Below, one piece after another: positions 8,728-17,538 of a DNA stretch of 64,000 nt. How positions within the stretch are numbered: the first letter of the stretch is position 1; each line of letters opens with the position of its first letter. Position numbers and translations under genes: made by a program. This stretch comes from Natronococcus sp. A-GB7 (lineage in GTDB: Archaea > Halobacteriota > Halobacteria > Halobacteriales > Natrialbaceae): assembly GCF_029688865.1 (NCBI RefSeq), contig NZ_JARUKV010000008.1, positions 1-64,000 on the forward strand, given 5' to 3'. Below the pieces are notes generated by a model. It searched no databases. It was not told the origin of the DNA and saw nothing but the letters and a program-made list of their open reading frames with translations.

Positions 8728-9057
8728 ATGACGCTCGATAGCTACACCGACGCGGTCGCCGACCTCGAGCCCGCAGACGGCGAGGTCGAGAGCACGGAAC
8801 TGGTCGTCGAGGACGACGTTCTCGTGAAGGCGTTCGCCCTCGGGCCGGGCGCCACCCTCGAGCCCCACGAACACGGCGACAGCACGAACGTTTTCCACGT
8901 CCTCGAGGGGACGGTGACGGTGCTGCGGGACGACGAGCGCGAGGAGATCGAGGCGCCGGGCGTGGTGCTCAACGAGCGGGGCGTCGAACACGGGGCGGAG
9001 AACGAGACCGCCGAGACCGTAATCTTCACCGCGAGTCTCTGCCCGCTGCCGTCCTGA
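8728..9057 (+). CDS. Small cupin-domain protein
   Basis: Single-domain cupin of 109 residues. The metal-binding motif 1 is GATLEPHEHGDSTNVFHVLEG; motif 2 (PGVVLNERGVEHGAEN) keeps the terminal His. The function is unknown; a beta-barrel small-molecule or metal-binding protein is all that can be said. The ATG at 8728 was chosen because the barrel starts soon after it. Three near-identical hexamers (AACCCG AACCTG AACCCG) immediately precede it. Confidence 0.8.
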   Translation: MTLDSYTDAVADLEPADGEVESTELVVEDDVLVKAFALGPGATLEPHEHGDSTNVFHVLEGTVTVLRDDEREEIEAPGVVLNERGVEHGAENETAETVIFTASLCPLPS

Positions 9058-9158
9058 CGGACGGCTTTTGCGGTTCGATCGCGACGCTCCTCGAGAGATG
9101 CGTCTCGACGCTCGAACGGGCGTCGCTGCCGACAGCGTCGGCTGTCGTGTGAGTTCTC

Positions 9159-9164
9159 AAAAAA
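9159..9164 (-). terminator. T-run terminator for the cold-shock gene
   Basis: Six A on the plus strand give a TTTTTT tract on the minus strand about 42 bp after the cspA-like stop, typical of haloarchaeal oligo-T termination. Confidence 0.5.
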
Positions 9165-9205
9165 GCGAATCGCCGTTCACCGTTTCACAACGGAGAGAAG
9201 CGAGA

Positions 9206-9400
9206 TTAGTTGCGGACGACGTTCGTCGCGCGGGGGCCCTTGGGGGCCTGGTCGATGTCGAATTCGATCTCTTCGCCTTCCTCGAGGTCCGGGCCGCCGA
9301 CGTCTTCCATGTGGAAGAAAACGTCCTCGTCCGCGTCGTCCGTGGAAATGAAACCGTAGCCGCCTGTGTCGTTGAAGAAGTCAACGTTGCCTTTCGCCAT
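9206..9400 (-). CDS. cspA: Cold-shock domain protein
   Basis: Single-stranded nucleic-acid-binding OB-fold protein of 64 residues. RNP1 (GGYGFIST) and RNP2 (DVFFHMED) are intact. The start MAKGNVDFFND matches haloarchaeal CspA homologues. It is monocistronic and is followed by an oligo-T terminator. Confidence 0.95.
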   Translation of the reverse strand: MAKGNVDFFNDTGGYGFISTDDADEDVFFHMEDVGGPDLEEGEEIEFDIDQAPKGPRATNVVRN

Positions 9401-9484
9401 TACAAACAATTGTTGGGCCAGTACGCGGATAAGGGTTCCGAGGGTCGCGGTATCACGACCGCCGCCTGCGGTTCCCACGTTTTC

Positions 9485-10567
9485 TCAGGTCTCGAGCAGC
9501 GACTCGACGTACTTCGTGACGTGGTCGTCCATCCGCCGTTTGTACCCCGCCTGGCGGGCGAGTCGGTCGAGTTCGCGGGCGACGAGGCTCCCGTACTGGA
9601 CCGCCTTCTTGTCCCGCATCGCCACCGACTCGGGCAGGGAATCGCTTGCCACCCGTCGGAAACCGCGCTTTCTGCCCGCTTCGTCGGCGAGCAGTTCGTC
9701 GGGTAAGCGGAGCGCGGCGTCGACGACGCCGTCGTGGAGCAGGGGCGCGACGGGCTCGAGGCCAGCCGCTTCGATGGCGCGGACGTCACGGGGAAGCTGC
9801 TCGGGGAGGCTGCGGATCTGTTCGCGAACGGCTTCCCGAACCGTTTCGGCTTCGACCCGGTGGTCGAGGTGGACGACCTTCTCGTAGCCGCCGAACAGTT
9901 CGTCCGCGCCCTGGCCGACCGCCAGCGCGTCGAACCCATCCGCGGCGACGCGCTCGCCGACTAAGTAGAGTGGAAGGGCGATCTGAACGTCCATCGCGTT
10001 GGTCCGCCCGGTCGCCCGGGCGACGTCGGGGACCGCTCGCTCGAGGTCGGCGGGCTCGAGTTCGACGACGGTGAGCTCGCGGCCCATCGCGTCCGCGGCG
10101 GTTCGGGCGGCCTCGACGTCGTGGCTATCGGGAAAGCCGACGACGTAGATGGGGGCGTCGAGGAGCTCGGCGACCAGCGCCGAGTCGACGCCGCCGGAGA
10201 AGGCGACAGCGACCTCGAGGTCGCGCTCGCGGACGCGGTCGATCGCCGTCCGAAGCGCGCAGTCGAGGGTCTCGAGGGCGGGCTCGGGCTCGTCGGGCGT
10301 CGGCTCCGGGAGCGACCAGACGCCCGAGGGCGACTCGCCGGGAACTCCGACCGAGCCCGCGGGAAAGAGCGCGGGATCCTCGAGCGGGCCGGGTTCGAAG
10401 GCCCACCGATCGGGGTCGGCGCGGTCGACGAACAGCGGCACCCGTCCGAGGACGTCCCGAACGAGTCGGCCGTCGACCTCGCCGGCGAAGCCGAAGGTTC
10501 CTGGCAGCGGCTCTCCGGTCTCGAGGACCTCGCGAACGGTGTCGGGATCGGTCCCGCGAAGCGTCAT
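9485..10567 (-). CDS. Asparagine synthase-like PP-loop ATPase with degenerate glutaminase part
   Basis: Protein of 360 residues. The C-terminal two thirds is an asparagine-synthetase PP-loop domain (AFSGGVDSALVAELL; GQGADELFGGY). The first 90 residues look like a vestige of a class II glutamine amidotransferase (GTFGFAGEVDGRL and LGRVPLFVDR), but there is no N-terminal catalytic Cys after the initiator Met. It could therefore use free ammonia or activate a substrate other than aspartate. The start at 10567 overlaps the stop of the PHP gene by 4 bp. The frame stays open upstream, but only antisense to that gene. Confidence 0.85.
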   Translation of the reverse strand: MTLRGTDPDTVREVLETGEPLPGTFGFAGEVDGRLVRDVLGRVPLFVDRADPDRWAFEPGPLEDPALFPAGSVGVPGESPSGVWSLPEPTPDEPEPALETLDCALRTAIDRVRERDLEVAVAFSGGVDSALVAELLDAPIYVVGFPDSHDVEAARTAADAMGRELTVVELEPADLERAVPDVARATGRTNAMDVQIALPLYLVGERVAADGFDALAVGQGADELFGGYEKVVHLDHRVEAETVREAVREQIRSLPEQLPRDVRAIEAAGLEPVAPLLHDGVVDAALRLPDELLADEAGRKRGFRRVASDSLPESVAMRDKKAVQYGSLVARELDRLARQAGYKRRMDDHVTKYVESLLET

Positions 10568-11250
10568 CGAAGGAGCCCGAGTGCGGTGTTTCTGATACGG
10601 CGCGTGACGCCCCCACCGAACTGGCGGAAGCTGATGTGCCACGGCGTTCGTTTCCCCTCGACGGAGGTTTTTCCCTCGTGGATCGCCTCGAGGATCGCTT
10701 CGGCCGAGCGCTCGTCGGCGTCGACGCGGGTGACCGCCTGCCCGACCATCTCGCTGATGTGGGCGTCGCTCCCCGCGGTCATCGGCATCCCGTGGTCCCG
10801 GGCGAACCGCCTGGCCTGGCGATTGGCCCGTCCGGTCAGCAGCCGCGAGTTGTATACCTCGATCGCGTCCGCCTTCGTGAGCTCCGCCGACGCGATGCGG
10901 GCGGTTACGCCGTGGCGCGACTGCTGGAACGGGTGGGGGATCACCGCCAGCCCCCCCTGCTCGCGGATTCGCTCGAGGGTCGTCTCGTAGGACAGCCCCG
11001 GCGGCACGGCCTCCTCGATGCCTAGCCCGAGGACGTGTCCGGCCGCGCTCGAGATTTCGATCGCCGGAACGCCGACGAGTCCGTACTCGGGGGCGCGCTC
11101 TGCAGCCTCGAGGCTCGCGTCGATCTCGTCGTGGTCCGTGATCGCGATCGCGTCGAGGCCGACGGCCTCCGCTTGCTCGAGGATGAGTTCGACGGAGTCC
11201 CGGCCGTCGTAGGACAGCGACGAGTGAGCGTGAAGTTCGACCGACAGCAC
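10564..11250 (-). CDS. PHP-domain metal-dependent phosphoesterase
   Basis: PHP-superfamily protein of about 228 residues with the metal ligands HAHSSLSYDG, ITDHDEID, PHPFQQSRHG and GSDAH. The substrate is unknown; relatives act on nucleotide or sugar phosphates. The GTG at 11250 is preferred because family members start just before VELHAHS; an ATG at 11283 is an alternative. It precedes and overlaps the asparagine-synthase-like gene by 4 bp. Confidence 0.85.
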   Translation of the reverse strand: MLSVELHAHSSLSYDGRDSVELILEQAEAVGLDAIAITDHDEIDASLEAAERAPEYGLVGVPAIEISSAAGHVLGLGIEEAVPPGLSYETTLERIREQGGLAVIPHPFQQSRHGVTARIASAELTKADAIEVYNSRLLTGRANRQARRFARDHGMPMTAGSDAHISEMVGQAVTRVDADERSAEAILEAIHEGKTSVEGKRTPWHISFRQFGGGVTRRIRNTALGLLR

Positions 11251-11376
11251 GAGTACGTCTTTCCACCGGTCGGTCAAAAACACCCCGATCGGCGGTTCGA
11301 GCCCGTCGGCCGAAGCCGCGGTTCGGCGATCGACGGGTCGGACCCGAGCGGAGCGATTCCGCTTCGAGGAAGGGAC

Positions 11377-11406
11377 GAAAACGGAAACGTAAACGGATAC
11401 GCAAAC
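11377..11406. repeat. Five tandem hexamers upstream of purL (consensus GNAAAC)
   Basis: GAAAAC, GGAAAC, GTAAAC, GGATAC and GCAAAC lie head to tail in the 274-bp divergent region between the PHP gene and purL, about 120 bp before purL. It may be an array of regulator half-sites or a simple slippage repeat. A TATA-like CATATACTG lies closer to purL (about 11490). Confidence 0.45.
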
Positions 11407-11524
11407 GGTCCCGTTCCTGCGGGTCCGTCGCGAACCCGCAGTCGGGGGTCCCCTCGAGCCACCCGGTGATCACGAACGTGCATATAGAAACCCATATACT
11501 GCCCGACTTTCACCACCTAGATGA

Positions 11525-13732
11525 ATGAGCCTTGCCGATTCGGACCGCGAACTCGTCGTCGAGGAGCTCGGACGGGAGCCGACGCCGGCCGAGGCGGCGC
11601 TGTTCGAGAACCTCTGGAGCGAACACTGCGCGTACCGCTCCTCGAGACCCTTGCTGTCGGCGTTCGACAGCGAGGGCGAGCAGGTCGTCGTCGGGCCGGG
11701 CGACGACGCGGCGGTCGTCGCACTGCCGGACCCCGAGACGGGCGAGAACGGCGACACCTACGTCACGCTGGGGATCGAGAGCCACAACCACCCCTCCTAC
11801 GTCGACCCGTTCGACGGCGCCGCGACCGGCGTCGGCGGGATCGTCCGGGACACGCTCTCGATGGGTGCCTACCCGATCGCGCTCGCGGACTCGCTGTACT
11901 TCGGGAGCTTCGACCGCGAACACTCGAAGTACCTGCTCGAGGGCGTCGTCGAGGGGATCAGCCACTACGGCAACTGCATCGGCGTCCCCACCGTCGCGGG
12001 TAGCGTCGACTTCCATCCCGACTACGAGGGGAATCCGCTGGTGAACGTCGCCTGCGTCGGCCTCACCGACGAGGACCGACTCGTCACCGCCGTAGCCCAG
12101 GAGCCGGGCAACAAGCTCGTCCTCGTTGGCAACGCCACGGGACGGGACGGCCTGGGCGGCGCGAGCTTCGCCAGCGAGGACTTGGCGGAGGACGCGGAAA
12201 CCGAGGACCGACCCGCGGTCCAGGTCGGCGACCCCTACGCGGAGAAGCTACTGATCGAGGCCAACGAGGTGCTCGTCGAGGAGAACCTGATCGAGTCCGC
12301 ACGGGACCTCGGCGCGGCCGGCCTCGGCGGGGCCTCGAGCGAACTCGTCGCCAAGGGCGGACTCGGCGCCGAGATCGAACTCGAGCGGGTCCACCAGCGC
12401 GAGCCGAACATGAACGCCCTCGAGATCCTGCTCGCGGAGTCCCAGGAGCGGATGTGCTACGAGGTCACGCCCGAGAACGTCGACCGCGTCCGCGAGATCG
12501 CGGAACGGTTCGATCTGGGTTGTTCGGTCATCGGCGAGGTCGTCGACGGGAACTACACGTGTACGTTCAACGGCGAAACCGTCGTCGACGTCGGCGCCGA
12601 GTTCCTCGGCGAGGGCGCCCCGATGAACGACCTGCCCGCCGAGGAGCCCGAGGTGCCGGAAACCGACCTGCCCGACGTCGACCTCGAGGACGCCCTCGAG
12701 ACCGTCGTCTCGAGCCCGAACACGGCGTCGAAGCGGTGGGTCTACCGCCAGTACGACCACGAGGTCGGCGTTCGGACGGCCCTTGGGCCGGGCGACGACG
12801 CGGCGGTCGTCGCAGTTAGGGAGGCGAGCGCGGAGCCACGGTCCGCGGACGAGTCGAGCGGTGGTAACCGCGAGATCGGAACGGGGCTCGCGATCTCCTC
12901 GGGCGCCGCCCCGAACTGGACCGCGACGGCACCCTACGAGGGGGCTCGAGCGATCGCCCTCGAGAACGCGACCAACGTCGCGGCCAAGGGCGCGACCCCC
13001 CTCGCGGCGGTCGACTGCCTGAACGGCGGCAACCCCGAGAAGCCGGACGTCTACGGCGGCTTTACGGGAATCGTCGACGGGCTCGCCGAAATGTGTGCCG
13101 AGCTGTCGACCCCCGTGGTCGGCGGGAACGTCTCGCTGTACAACGACTCCGTCGCGGGGCCGATCCCGCCGACGCCGACGCTAGCGCTCGTCGGCACGAA
13201 GGCGGGGTACGACGCCCCGCCGCTGTCCGTCGAGTCCGAGGGGGCCCTCCTGCTCGTCGGCGACCGCGGGATCGAGGACGACGAGTTCCGTCTGGGCGGT
13301 TCGGAGTACCTCGCACGGTTCGACGGCAGCGATCGGTTCCCCGCCCTGCCCGAGGAGCCGGCCGCACTCGTCGAGACGCTCGCCGACGTCGCGAACGCCG
13401 ACTCGACGCTCGCGGTGCACGACGTCAGCCACGGCGGACTCGCGGTCGCACTCGCGGAGATGATCACGGAGACGGCGGGCCTCGAGGTCGTCGTTCCCGG
13501 CGACGACCCGATCGGCGCGCTGTTCCACGAGCAGCCGGGTCGCGCGCTGATCCAGACCGACGATCCGGACGCCGTCCGCGAGGCGTTCGCCGGCGTCGCC
13601 CCGGTCCGCGAACTCGGTACCGCGACGACCGACGGGAGGCTCACCGTTCGGGACGCCGACGGCGACCTGTTCGAAGTCGGCGCGGCCGCGGTCGCCGACT
13701 GGCGGGCGACGATCGAGCGCGAACTTCACTGA
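11525..13732 (+). CDS. purL: Phosphoribosylformylglycinamidine synthase, PurL subunit
   Basis: Catalyses the ATP-dependent FGAR to FGAM step of purine synthesis, working with PurQ and PurS. The 735-residue length matches the small archaeal/Gram-positive PurL. Visible motifs include [11 protein letters not shown] (about 30-40), [20 protein letters not shown], and [15 protein letters not shown] (about 640). Residues about 431-451 ([20 protein letters not shown]) look like an in-frame insertion between the strand AAVVAV and the normal continuation GLAISSG. The ATG at 11525 precedes the conserved start; another out-of-frame ATG is at 11521. Confidence 0.96.
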   Translation: MSLADSDRELVVEELGREPTPAEAALFENLWSEHCAYRSSRPLLSAFDSEGEQVVVGPGDDAAVVALPDPETGENGDTYVTLGIESHNHPSYVDPFDGAATGVGGIVRDTLSMGAYPIALADSLYFGSFDREHSKYLLEGVVEGISHYGNCIGVPTVAGSVDFHPDYEGNPLVNVACVGLTDEDRLVTAVAQEPGNKLVLVGNATGRDGLGGASFASEDLAEDAETEDRPAVQVGDPYAEKLLIEANEVLVEENLIESARDLGAAGLGGASSELVAKGGLGAEIELERVHQREPNMNALEILLAESQERMCYEVTPENVDRVREIAERFDLGCSVIGEVVDGNYTCTFNGETVVDVGAEFLGEGAPMNDLPAEEPEVPETDLPDVDLEDALETVVSSPNTASKRWVYRQYDHEVGVRTALGPGDDAAVVAVREASAEPRSADESSGGNREIGTGLAISSGAAPNWTATAPYEGARAIALENATNVAAKGATPLAAVDCLNGGNPEKPDVYGGFTGIVDGLAEMCAELSTPVVGGNVSLYNDSVAGPIPPTPTLALVGTKAGYDAPPLSVESEGALLLVGDRGIEDDEFRLGGSEYLARFDGSDRFPALPEEPAALVETLADVANADSTLAVHDVSHGGLAVALAEMITETAGLEVVVPGDDPIGALFHEQPGRALIQTDDPDAVREAFAGVAPVRELGTATTDGRLTVRDADGDLFEVGAAAVADWRATIERELH

Positions 13733-13863
13733 CCACCTCCCGCGACTGAAGCCGTGGACGACCGCGCTGCATCCGCGTACCGCCCGAGAGACGGGCCCGG
13801 TATCTTGATATACGATCGGGCCGAACGCTACGACAAACTGATAGCTTCAGGTGCGTTCACCAG

Positions 13864-14445
13864 ATGGATACCGACACCCCCTCCGTGCTGATCGTCGAGG
13901 CCGAGCCCGACCTCGCCGAGCTGTACGCCTCCTGGCTCGAGGACGCCTATCGCGTCGAGACGGCCCGCGACGAGTCGGCGGTCCGTGCGGTCGTCGACGG
14001 GGAGTTCGACGTCGTCGTCGTCGACCGTCGCCGACTGCCGAACGGACCGACCGACGAACTGCGCGATGCGATCAGCGCCGACGAGTTCGACAGCAAGGTC
14101 GTGGCCGTCACGGGGACCGAACCCGCCGTCGACTCCGACGACGCGGCGTTCGACGACTACCTTCTCAAACCGGTCTCGCGGGGTGACCTCCGGCGCAGTG
14201 TCGAGAACCTGCTGTTGCGACGCACCTACGACGAGCAGCTCGGCGCGTACTTCGAACTCGTCTCGAAGAAGGCGACGCTCGACGGACGGCTCAGCGAGGC
14301 CGAACTCCAGTCGAGCCAGGAGTACGCCGAACTCGAGGATCGGATCGCAGTTCTTCGCACCAGGGTCAACGAGACGCGCTCGCAGCTTCTCGAGCGGGAC
14401 CACAACCGGCGGCTCTATCGGGACGTCTCGTCGGCCCCTGACTGA
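13864..14445 (+). CDS. HalX-family response regulator
   Basis: Receiver protein of 193 residues. The phospho-acceptor Asp lies in VVVVDRRRLP; the conserved Lys is in YLLKPVSR; the HalX helical output domain follows (about 125-185, LVSKKATLDGRLSEAELQSS). There is no DNA-binding domain. Its 3' end overlaps by 31 bp the convergent gene for a kinase-like sensor, a plausible partner. A TATA-like ATATAC is about 50 bp upstream. Confidence 0.92.
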   Translation: MDTDTPSVLIVEAEPDLAELYASWLEDAYRVETARDESAVRAVVDGEFDVVVVDRRRLPNGPTDELRDAISADEFDSKVVAVTGTEPAVDSDDAAFDDYLLKPVSRGDLRRSVENLLLRRTYDEQLGAYFELVSKKATLDGRLSEAELQSSQEYAELEDRIAVLRTRVNETRSQLLERDHNRRLYRDVSSAPD

Positions 14446-16253
14446 TCGCGTTCCTCGCTACACTCGAGGGTCGCGATCCCCGCGAGTTCGATCCGTCTTC
14501 GGCCTCGCTCGTCGCGATCGATCGCGGGTCGCCAGCCGTGAGCGCGGGCGATCGCCTCGAGGACCGCCAGCTCGAGCCCGCGGGCGTCGCCGACCCGGTC
14601 TTCGGGATCGGTCGCGTCGTCACGGACGACGAGTCCGCGCGACGCCGCCTCGAGCAGTCCGATCTCGACCGTCACCTCCGAGCCGTCGGCTCGTGTCGCG
14701 ATCTCGTCGAACGCCGACTCGAGGAGGTGGCCGAACCGCTCGCGGTCGGCCCGGAGCGTCGCCGGCTCCTCGAGGGTGACCGCGTCCGCCTCGAGCCCGG
14801 AGGACGCGATCGCCGCCTCGATCGCGGCCCCCAGATCGATCCGGGACCGCGCGCCGACGGCGGAGGCCTCGCGGGCGAGTTCGCGAACGTCGTCGACGAG
14901 CCGATCGGTTCGCTCGAGGGAGGCCTCGATCTCGGATTCGGCCAGCGGGAGCTCCCGGTCGTCGTCAGCGTCGAAGATCGAGACCACCTGCTCGAGCTGG
15001 TGTTGCAGATCCCCCGAAAGGATCCGCGCGATCTCCTCTAACCGTTCGGTCTGACGTTCGATTCGCTCGGTTCGCTCGCGGAGCACCCGTTCCCTGTCGG
15101 TTCGGTCGAGCGCGGCCCGAGTGTTCTCGACGAGCGTCGAGAGCAACTCGACGTCGGTCTCGTCGAACGCCTCCGGTTCGAACGAGCCGGTCATGAGCAC
15201 GCCGTGAGTCCCGATCGGCGCGATGATCTCCGATCGTAGCGGCGTGTCGGGGTTGTACAGGTCGTCGACGGTTCGGAGATCGTCGAAGCGCTCGATTCTG
15301 CCGTCCTCGAACACGTCCCAGACGATCCCCTCGCCCGGACGAAACCGGGGGAACCCGCCGAACTCGTCGTACGCCTCGGCCGTCCCGGCGACCGGTTCGA
15401 GGTAGCCCTGCTCCTCCTCGAGCAGCCAGACGCCGCTGATCGGCAGGCCGAGCAGATCGCTGCCGGCGCGGACGGCGACGGCACAGATCTCCTCGGGGTC
15501 GTCGGCCTCAAGGAGCCACCGGGTCACCTCGTGGAGGGATTCGACGACCCGTTCGTACTCTCGGCGATCGGTGACGTCCCTGACGACTGCCGCGACGGTT
15601 GCGGCTCCGTCCCGGACCGGGACGACCCGCAGTTCGCCGATCCGCTCGCTCCCGTCGCCGTCGGTGACCGGGAGCTCGAACCGGCGCTGTCGGGCCAGCC
15701 CCGACTCGACGTCGCCGATCCCGCGGCGGATCGCCTCGCAGTCGTCCTCGGGGATCCCGGCGAGTTCGGTCAGCGCCTCGACGCGCTCGCCGACGAGCGA
15801 GCCGCGGTCGGTACCCAGAAACTCGGTCATGGCCTCGTTGACGGCGACGACCCGCCGGTTTCCGTCGATCGTGACGACGCCGTCGTCGATCGCCTCGATG
15901 ACCGCGGCGTGGTGGTTGACGCTTCGCCGTCGGTCATCGAGCTCGAGGATGAACGCGGAGAGCCCCTCCTCGGAGGGGTACGCTCGAAGTTCGAACCGCG
16001 CCTCGCGCTCGTGGTGGTAGAACTCGAACGTCGTCGGGAGGTCGTCGTCGACCGCCTGGTAGAACGCCTCGGGGAACTGACTCTCGAGGGTCGCGGGAAT
16101 CCCCTCCCGAACGGACCGACCCAGCAGCTCCTCCCTCGAGGCGTCGAACAGCGCCGCCGCCTCGTCGTTGAGATACGTGAACTGGAACGACGGGTCGAGC
16201 GCGAAGACGCCGTCGGCGATCCGATCGGCGAACGGGACCGAGCGAACCGTCAC
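14415..16253 (-). CDS. PAS-PAS-GAF sensor with degenerate histidine kinase region
   Basis: Soluble sensor of 612 residues: PAS (about 5-110), PAS (about 115-235), GAF (about 250-390) and a kinase-like C-terminus. In haloarchaeal kinases the phospho-acceptor box reads SHDLRNPL; here it is SGDLQHQL (about 410-420), with Gly at the His position. The N-box (LLESAFDEIATR, about 510) lacks the Asn and the G-box is weak (VGDARGLELAVLEAI). It may therefore sense and bind without transferring phosphate. The GTG at 16253 has a GGGG-rich leader; an upstream ATG at 16295 is possible. Confidence 0.85.
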   Translation of the reverse strand: MTVRSVPFADRIADGVFALDPSFQFTYLNDEAAALFDASREELLGRSVREGIPATLESQFPEAFYQAVDDDLPTTFEFYHHEREARFELRAYPSEEGLSAFILELDDRRRSVNHHAAVIEAIDDGVVTIDGNRRVVAVNEAMTEFLGTDRGSLVGERVEALTELAGIPEDDCEAIRRGIGDVESGLARQRRFELPVTDGDGSERIGELRVVPVRDGAATVAAVVRDVTDRREYERVVESLHEVTRWLLEADDPEEICAVAVRAGSDLLGLPISGVWLLEEEQGYLEPVAGTAEAYDEFGGFPRFRPGEGIVWDVFEDGRIERFDDLRTVDDLYNPDTPLRSEIIAPIGTHGVLMTGSFEPEAFDETDVELLSTLVENTRAALDRTDRERVLRERTERIERQTERLEEIARILSGDLQHQLEQVVSIFDADDDRELPLAESEIEASLERTDRLVDDVRELAREASAVGARSRIDLGAAIEAAIASSGLEADAVTLEEPATLRADRERFGHLLESAFDEIATRADGSEVTVEIGLLEAASRGLVVRDDATDPEDRVGDARGLELAVLEAIARAHGWRPAIDRDERGRRRIELAGIATLECSEERDQSGADETSR

Positions 16254-16386
16254 GACCGATCCCCCCGTCGGTCTCGCCCCCAGCCGCGGTCCCAAGGCGA
16301 ACAGGTTCGGATTCCGATCATCGATACAGAAAAACCGTTAGGGACGGGGGGATTTGAGTTCCGCGGCCGCACCTGCCACGTGGGGC

Positions 16387-17373
16387 CTATAGCGCGGTCT
16401 CGGTTCCGAGCTCGTCCTCGAGCGCCCGATCGTAGACGAACCCCGCTGTCGCGGCGTCGAGCACCGCGGAGCCGACGCTCGCGGCGACGACGATATCGTC
16501 GGGCGACTCCCGATCGAACTCCCCCGCGAGGACGCCACCGAGAGCCACCAGCTCCCGGTCGCCGTGTTCGCGCAGATCGCCCGTCTCGGCCGCCTCCTCG
16601 GGGACGTCGGCGACGATCGTCGCCGCGCGGTCGACCGTCGTCGCGTCCAGCTCTCGCATCTCGGGCGTGTAGGCCCCCACCGCGACGACCAGCGTCCCCG
16701 CCGAAAGCGCCTCTCCCGGGAACACCGGTTCGGTGCTCGTCGTCGCCGTCACGACGACCGACGACTCCGCTACGGCCTCGCGGGGCGTCCCGACAGCACT
16801 CGCCGGAACGCCGAGTTCGGCCTCGAGCTCCTCGGCGCAGGCGACCTTCGAGTCGCTCGGCGAGTACACCCGGATCGACTCGAGCCGGGAGCCGACGGCG
16901 GCCGCGATCGCCCGCGTCTGCCAGCGGGCCTGCGTCCCCGCGCCGAGTACCCCCAGCTCGATCGGTCCCTCGGCCGCCAGCTCGCGGGCGGCGAGCCCGC
17001 CGATACAGCCCGTTCGGGCGCTGGTGATCCGGTTCGCGGCCATGTACGACAGCGGCTGGCCGGTCTCGGCGTCGGTGAGCGCCAGCTGGGCCGTGACCGT
17101 CGGCAGCCCGCGCTCGGGGTTGTCCGGACAGACCGTCGCAAGCTTCGTGGCGGCGTAGGGCTCGCCGTGGATGTACGCGGGCATACACAGTCCCGTCCCA
17201 GTGGGCTCCGTCGGCGCGTCGGGATCGAGCCCCGTCCCGATCGGGTAGTGGGGTCGCTCCGGTCGCTCGACCTCGCCCGCGTACTGTCTCTCGAAGGCCT
17301 CGCCCAGCACCGGCAGGAGGTCCTCGAGCTCGAGCACCGACGCCACGTCCGTATCGGAAAGCACGCGTACCAT
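16387..17373 (-). CDS. Ornithine cyclodeaminase/mu-crystallin family protein
   Basis: NAD(P)-dependent enzyme of 328 residues; relatives include ornithine cyclodeaminase, alanine dehydrogenase and ketimine reductase. The Rossmann motif is GVLGAGTQARWQ (about 133-144), and the family segment MAANRITSARTGCIGGLAAR is present. Which reaction it does cannot be told. It is divergent from two FAD-dependent amine/amino-acid oxidase genes, which suggests shared imino-acid or amino-acid metabolism. A T-run on the minus strand (16330-16334) may be its terminator. The long open frame upstream is antisense to the oxidase genes. Confidence 0.9.
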   Translation of the reverse strand: MVRVLSDTDVASVLELEDLLPVLGEAFERQYAGEVERPERPHYPIGTGLDPDAPTEPTGTGLCMPAYIHGEPYAATKLATVCPDNPERGLPTVTAQLALTDAETGQPLSYMAANRITSARTGCIGGLAARELAAEGPIELGVLGAGTQARWQTRAIAAAVGSRLESIRVYSPSDSKVACAEELEAELGVPASAVGTPREAVAESSVVVTATTSTEPVFPGEALSAGTLVVAVGAYTPEMRELDATTVDRAATIVADVPEEAAETGDLREHGDRELVALGGVLAGEFDRESPDDIVVAASVGSAVLDAATAGFVYDRALEDELGTETAL

Positions 17374-17401
17374 GGGTCGACTATCGTCGGGCCCCCACTT
17401 C

Positions 17402-17483
17402 ATACGGACTGCTGTAGGCCGTTGCCCGCACAACCGTCGGACGGGTCGCGGTTGCGCGGGCAAATCGTTACAGCAGACCGTAT
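17402..17483. repeat. 82-bp imperfect palindrome (REP/MITE-like hairpin element)
   Basis: Two 35-bp arms (17402-17436 and 17449-17483) are inverted copies with 7 mismatches, around a 12-base centre. The outer arms read ATACGG(A/T)CTGCTGTA and the inner arms TTGCCCGC(A/G)CAACCG. It fills the divergent promoter between the cyclodeaminase homologue and the first oxidase. There is no coding capacity. It resembles the short mobile palindromes scattered in haloarchaeal genomes, but only one copy is in this window. Confidence 0.7.
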
Positions 17484-17538
17484 CAGTGACGCGAGCGCGA
17501 CGGGAAACGACTGTATTCCCGGCCCGCCAAGAGGGCGT

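Noticed and set aside
11399-11410. Similarity of ACGCAAACGG before purL to the bacterial PurR box
   Set aside because: Archaea lack the LacI-type PurR; it is explained by the hexamer array.
13733-13863. Sequence CGCGACTGAAGCC after purL resembling an IS605-type end
   Set aside because: Only a short match, no second end or transposase; chance in GC-rich DNA is likely.
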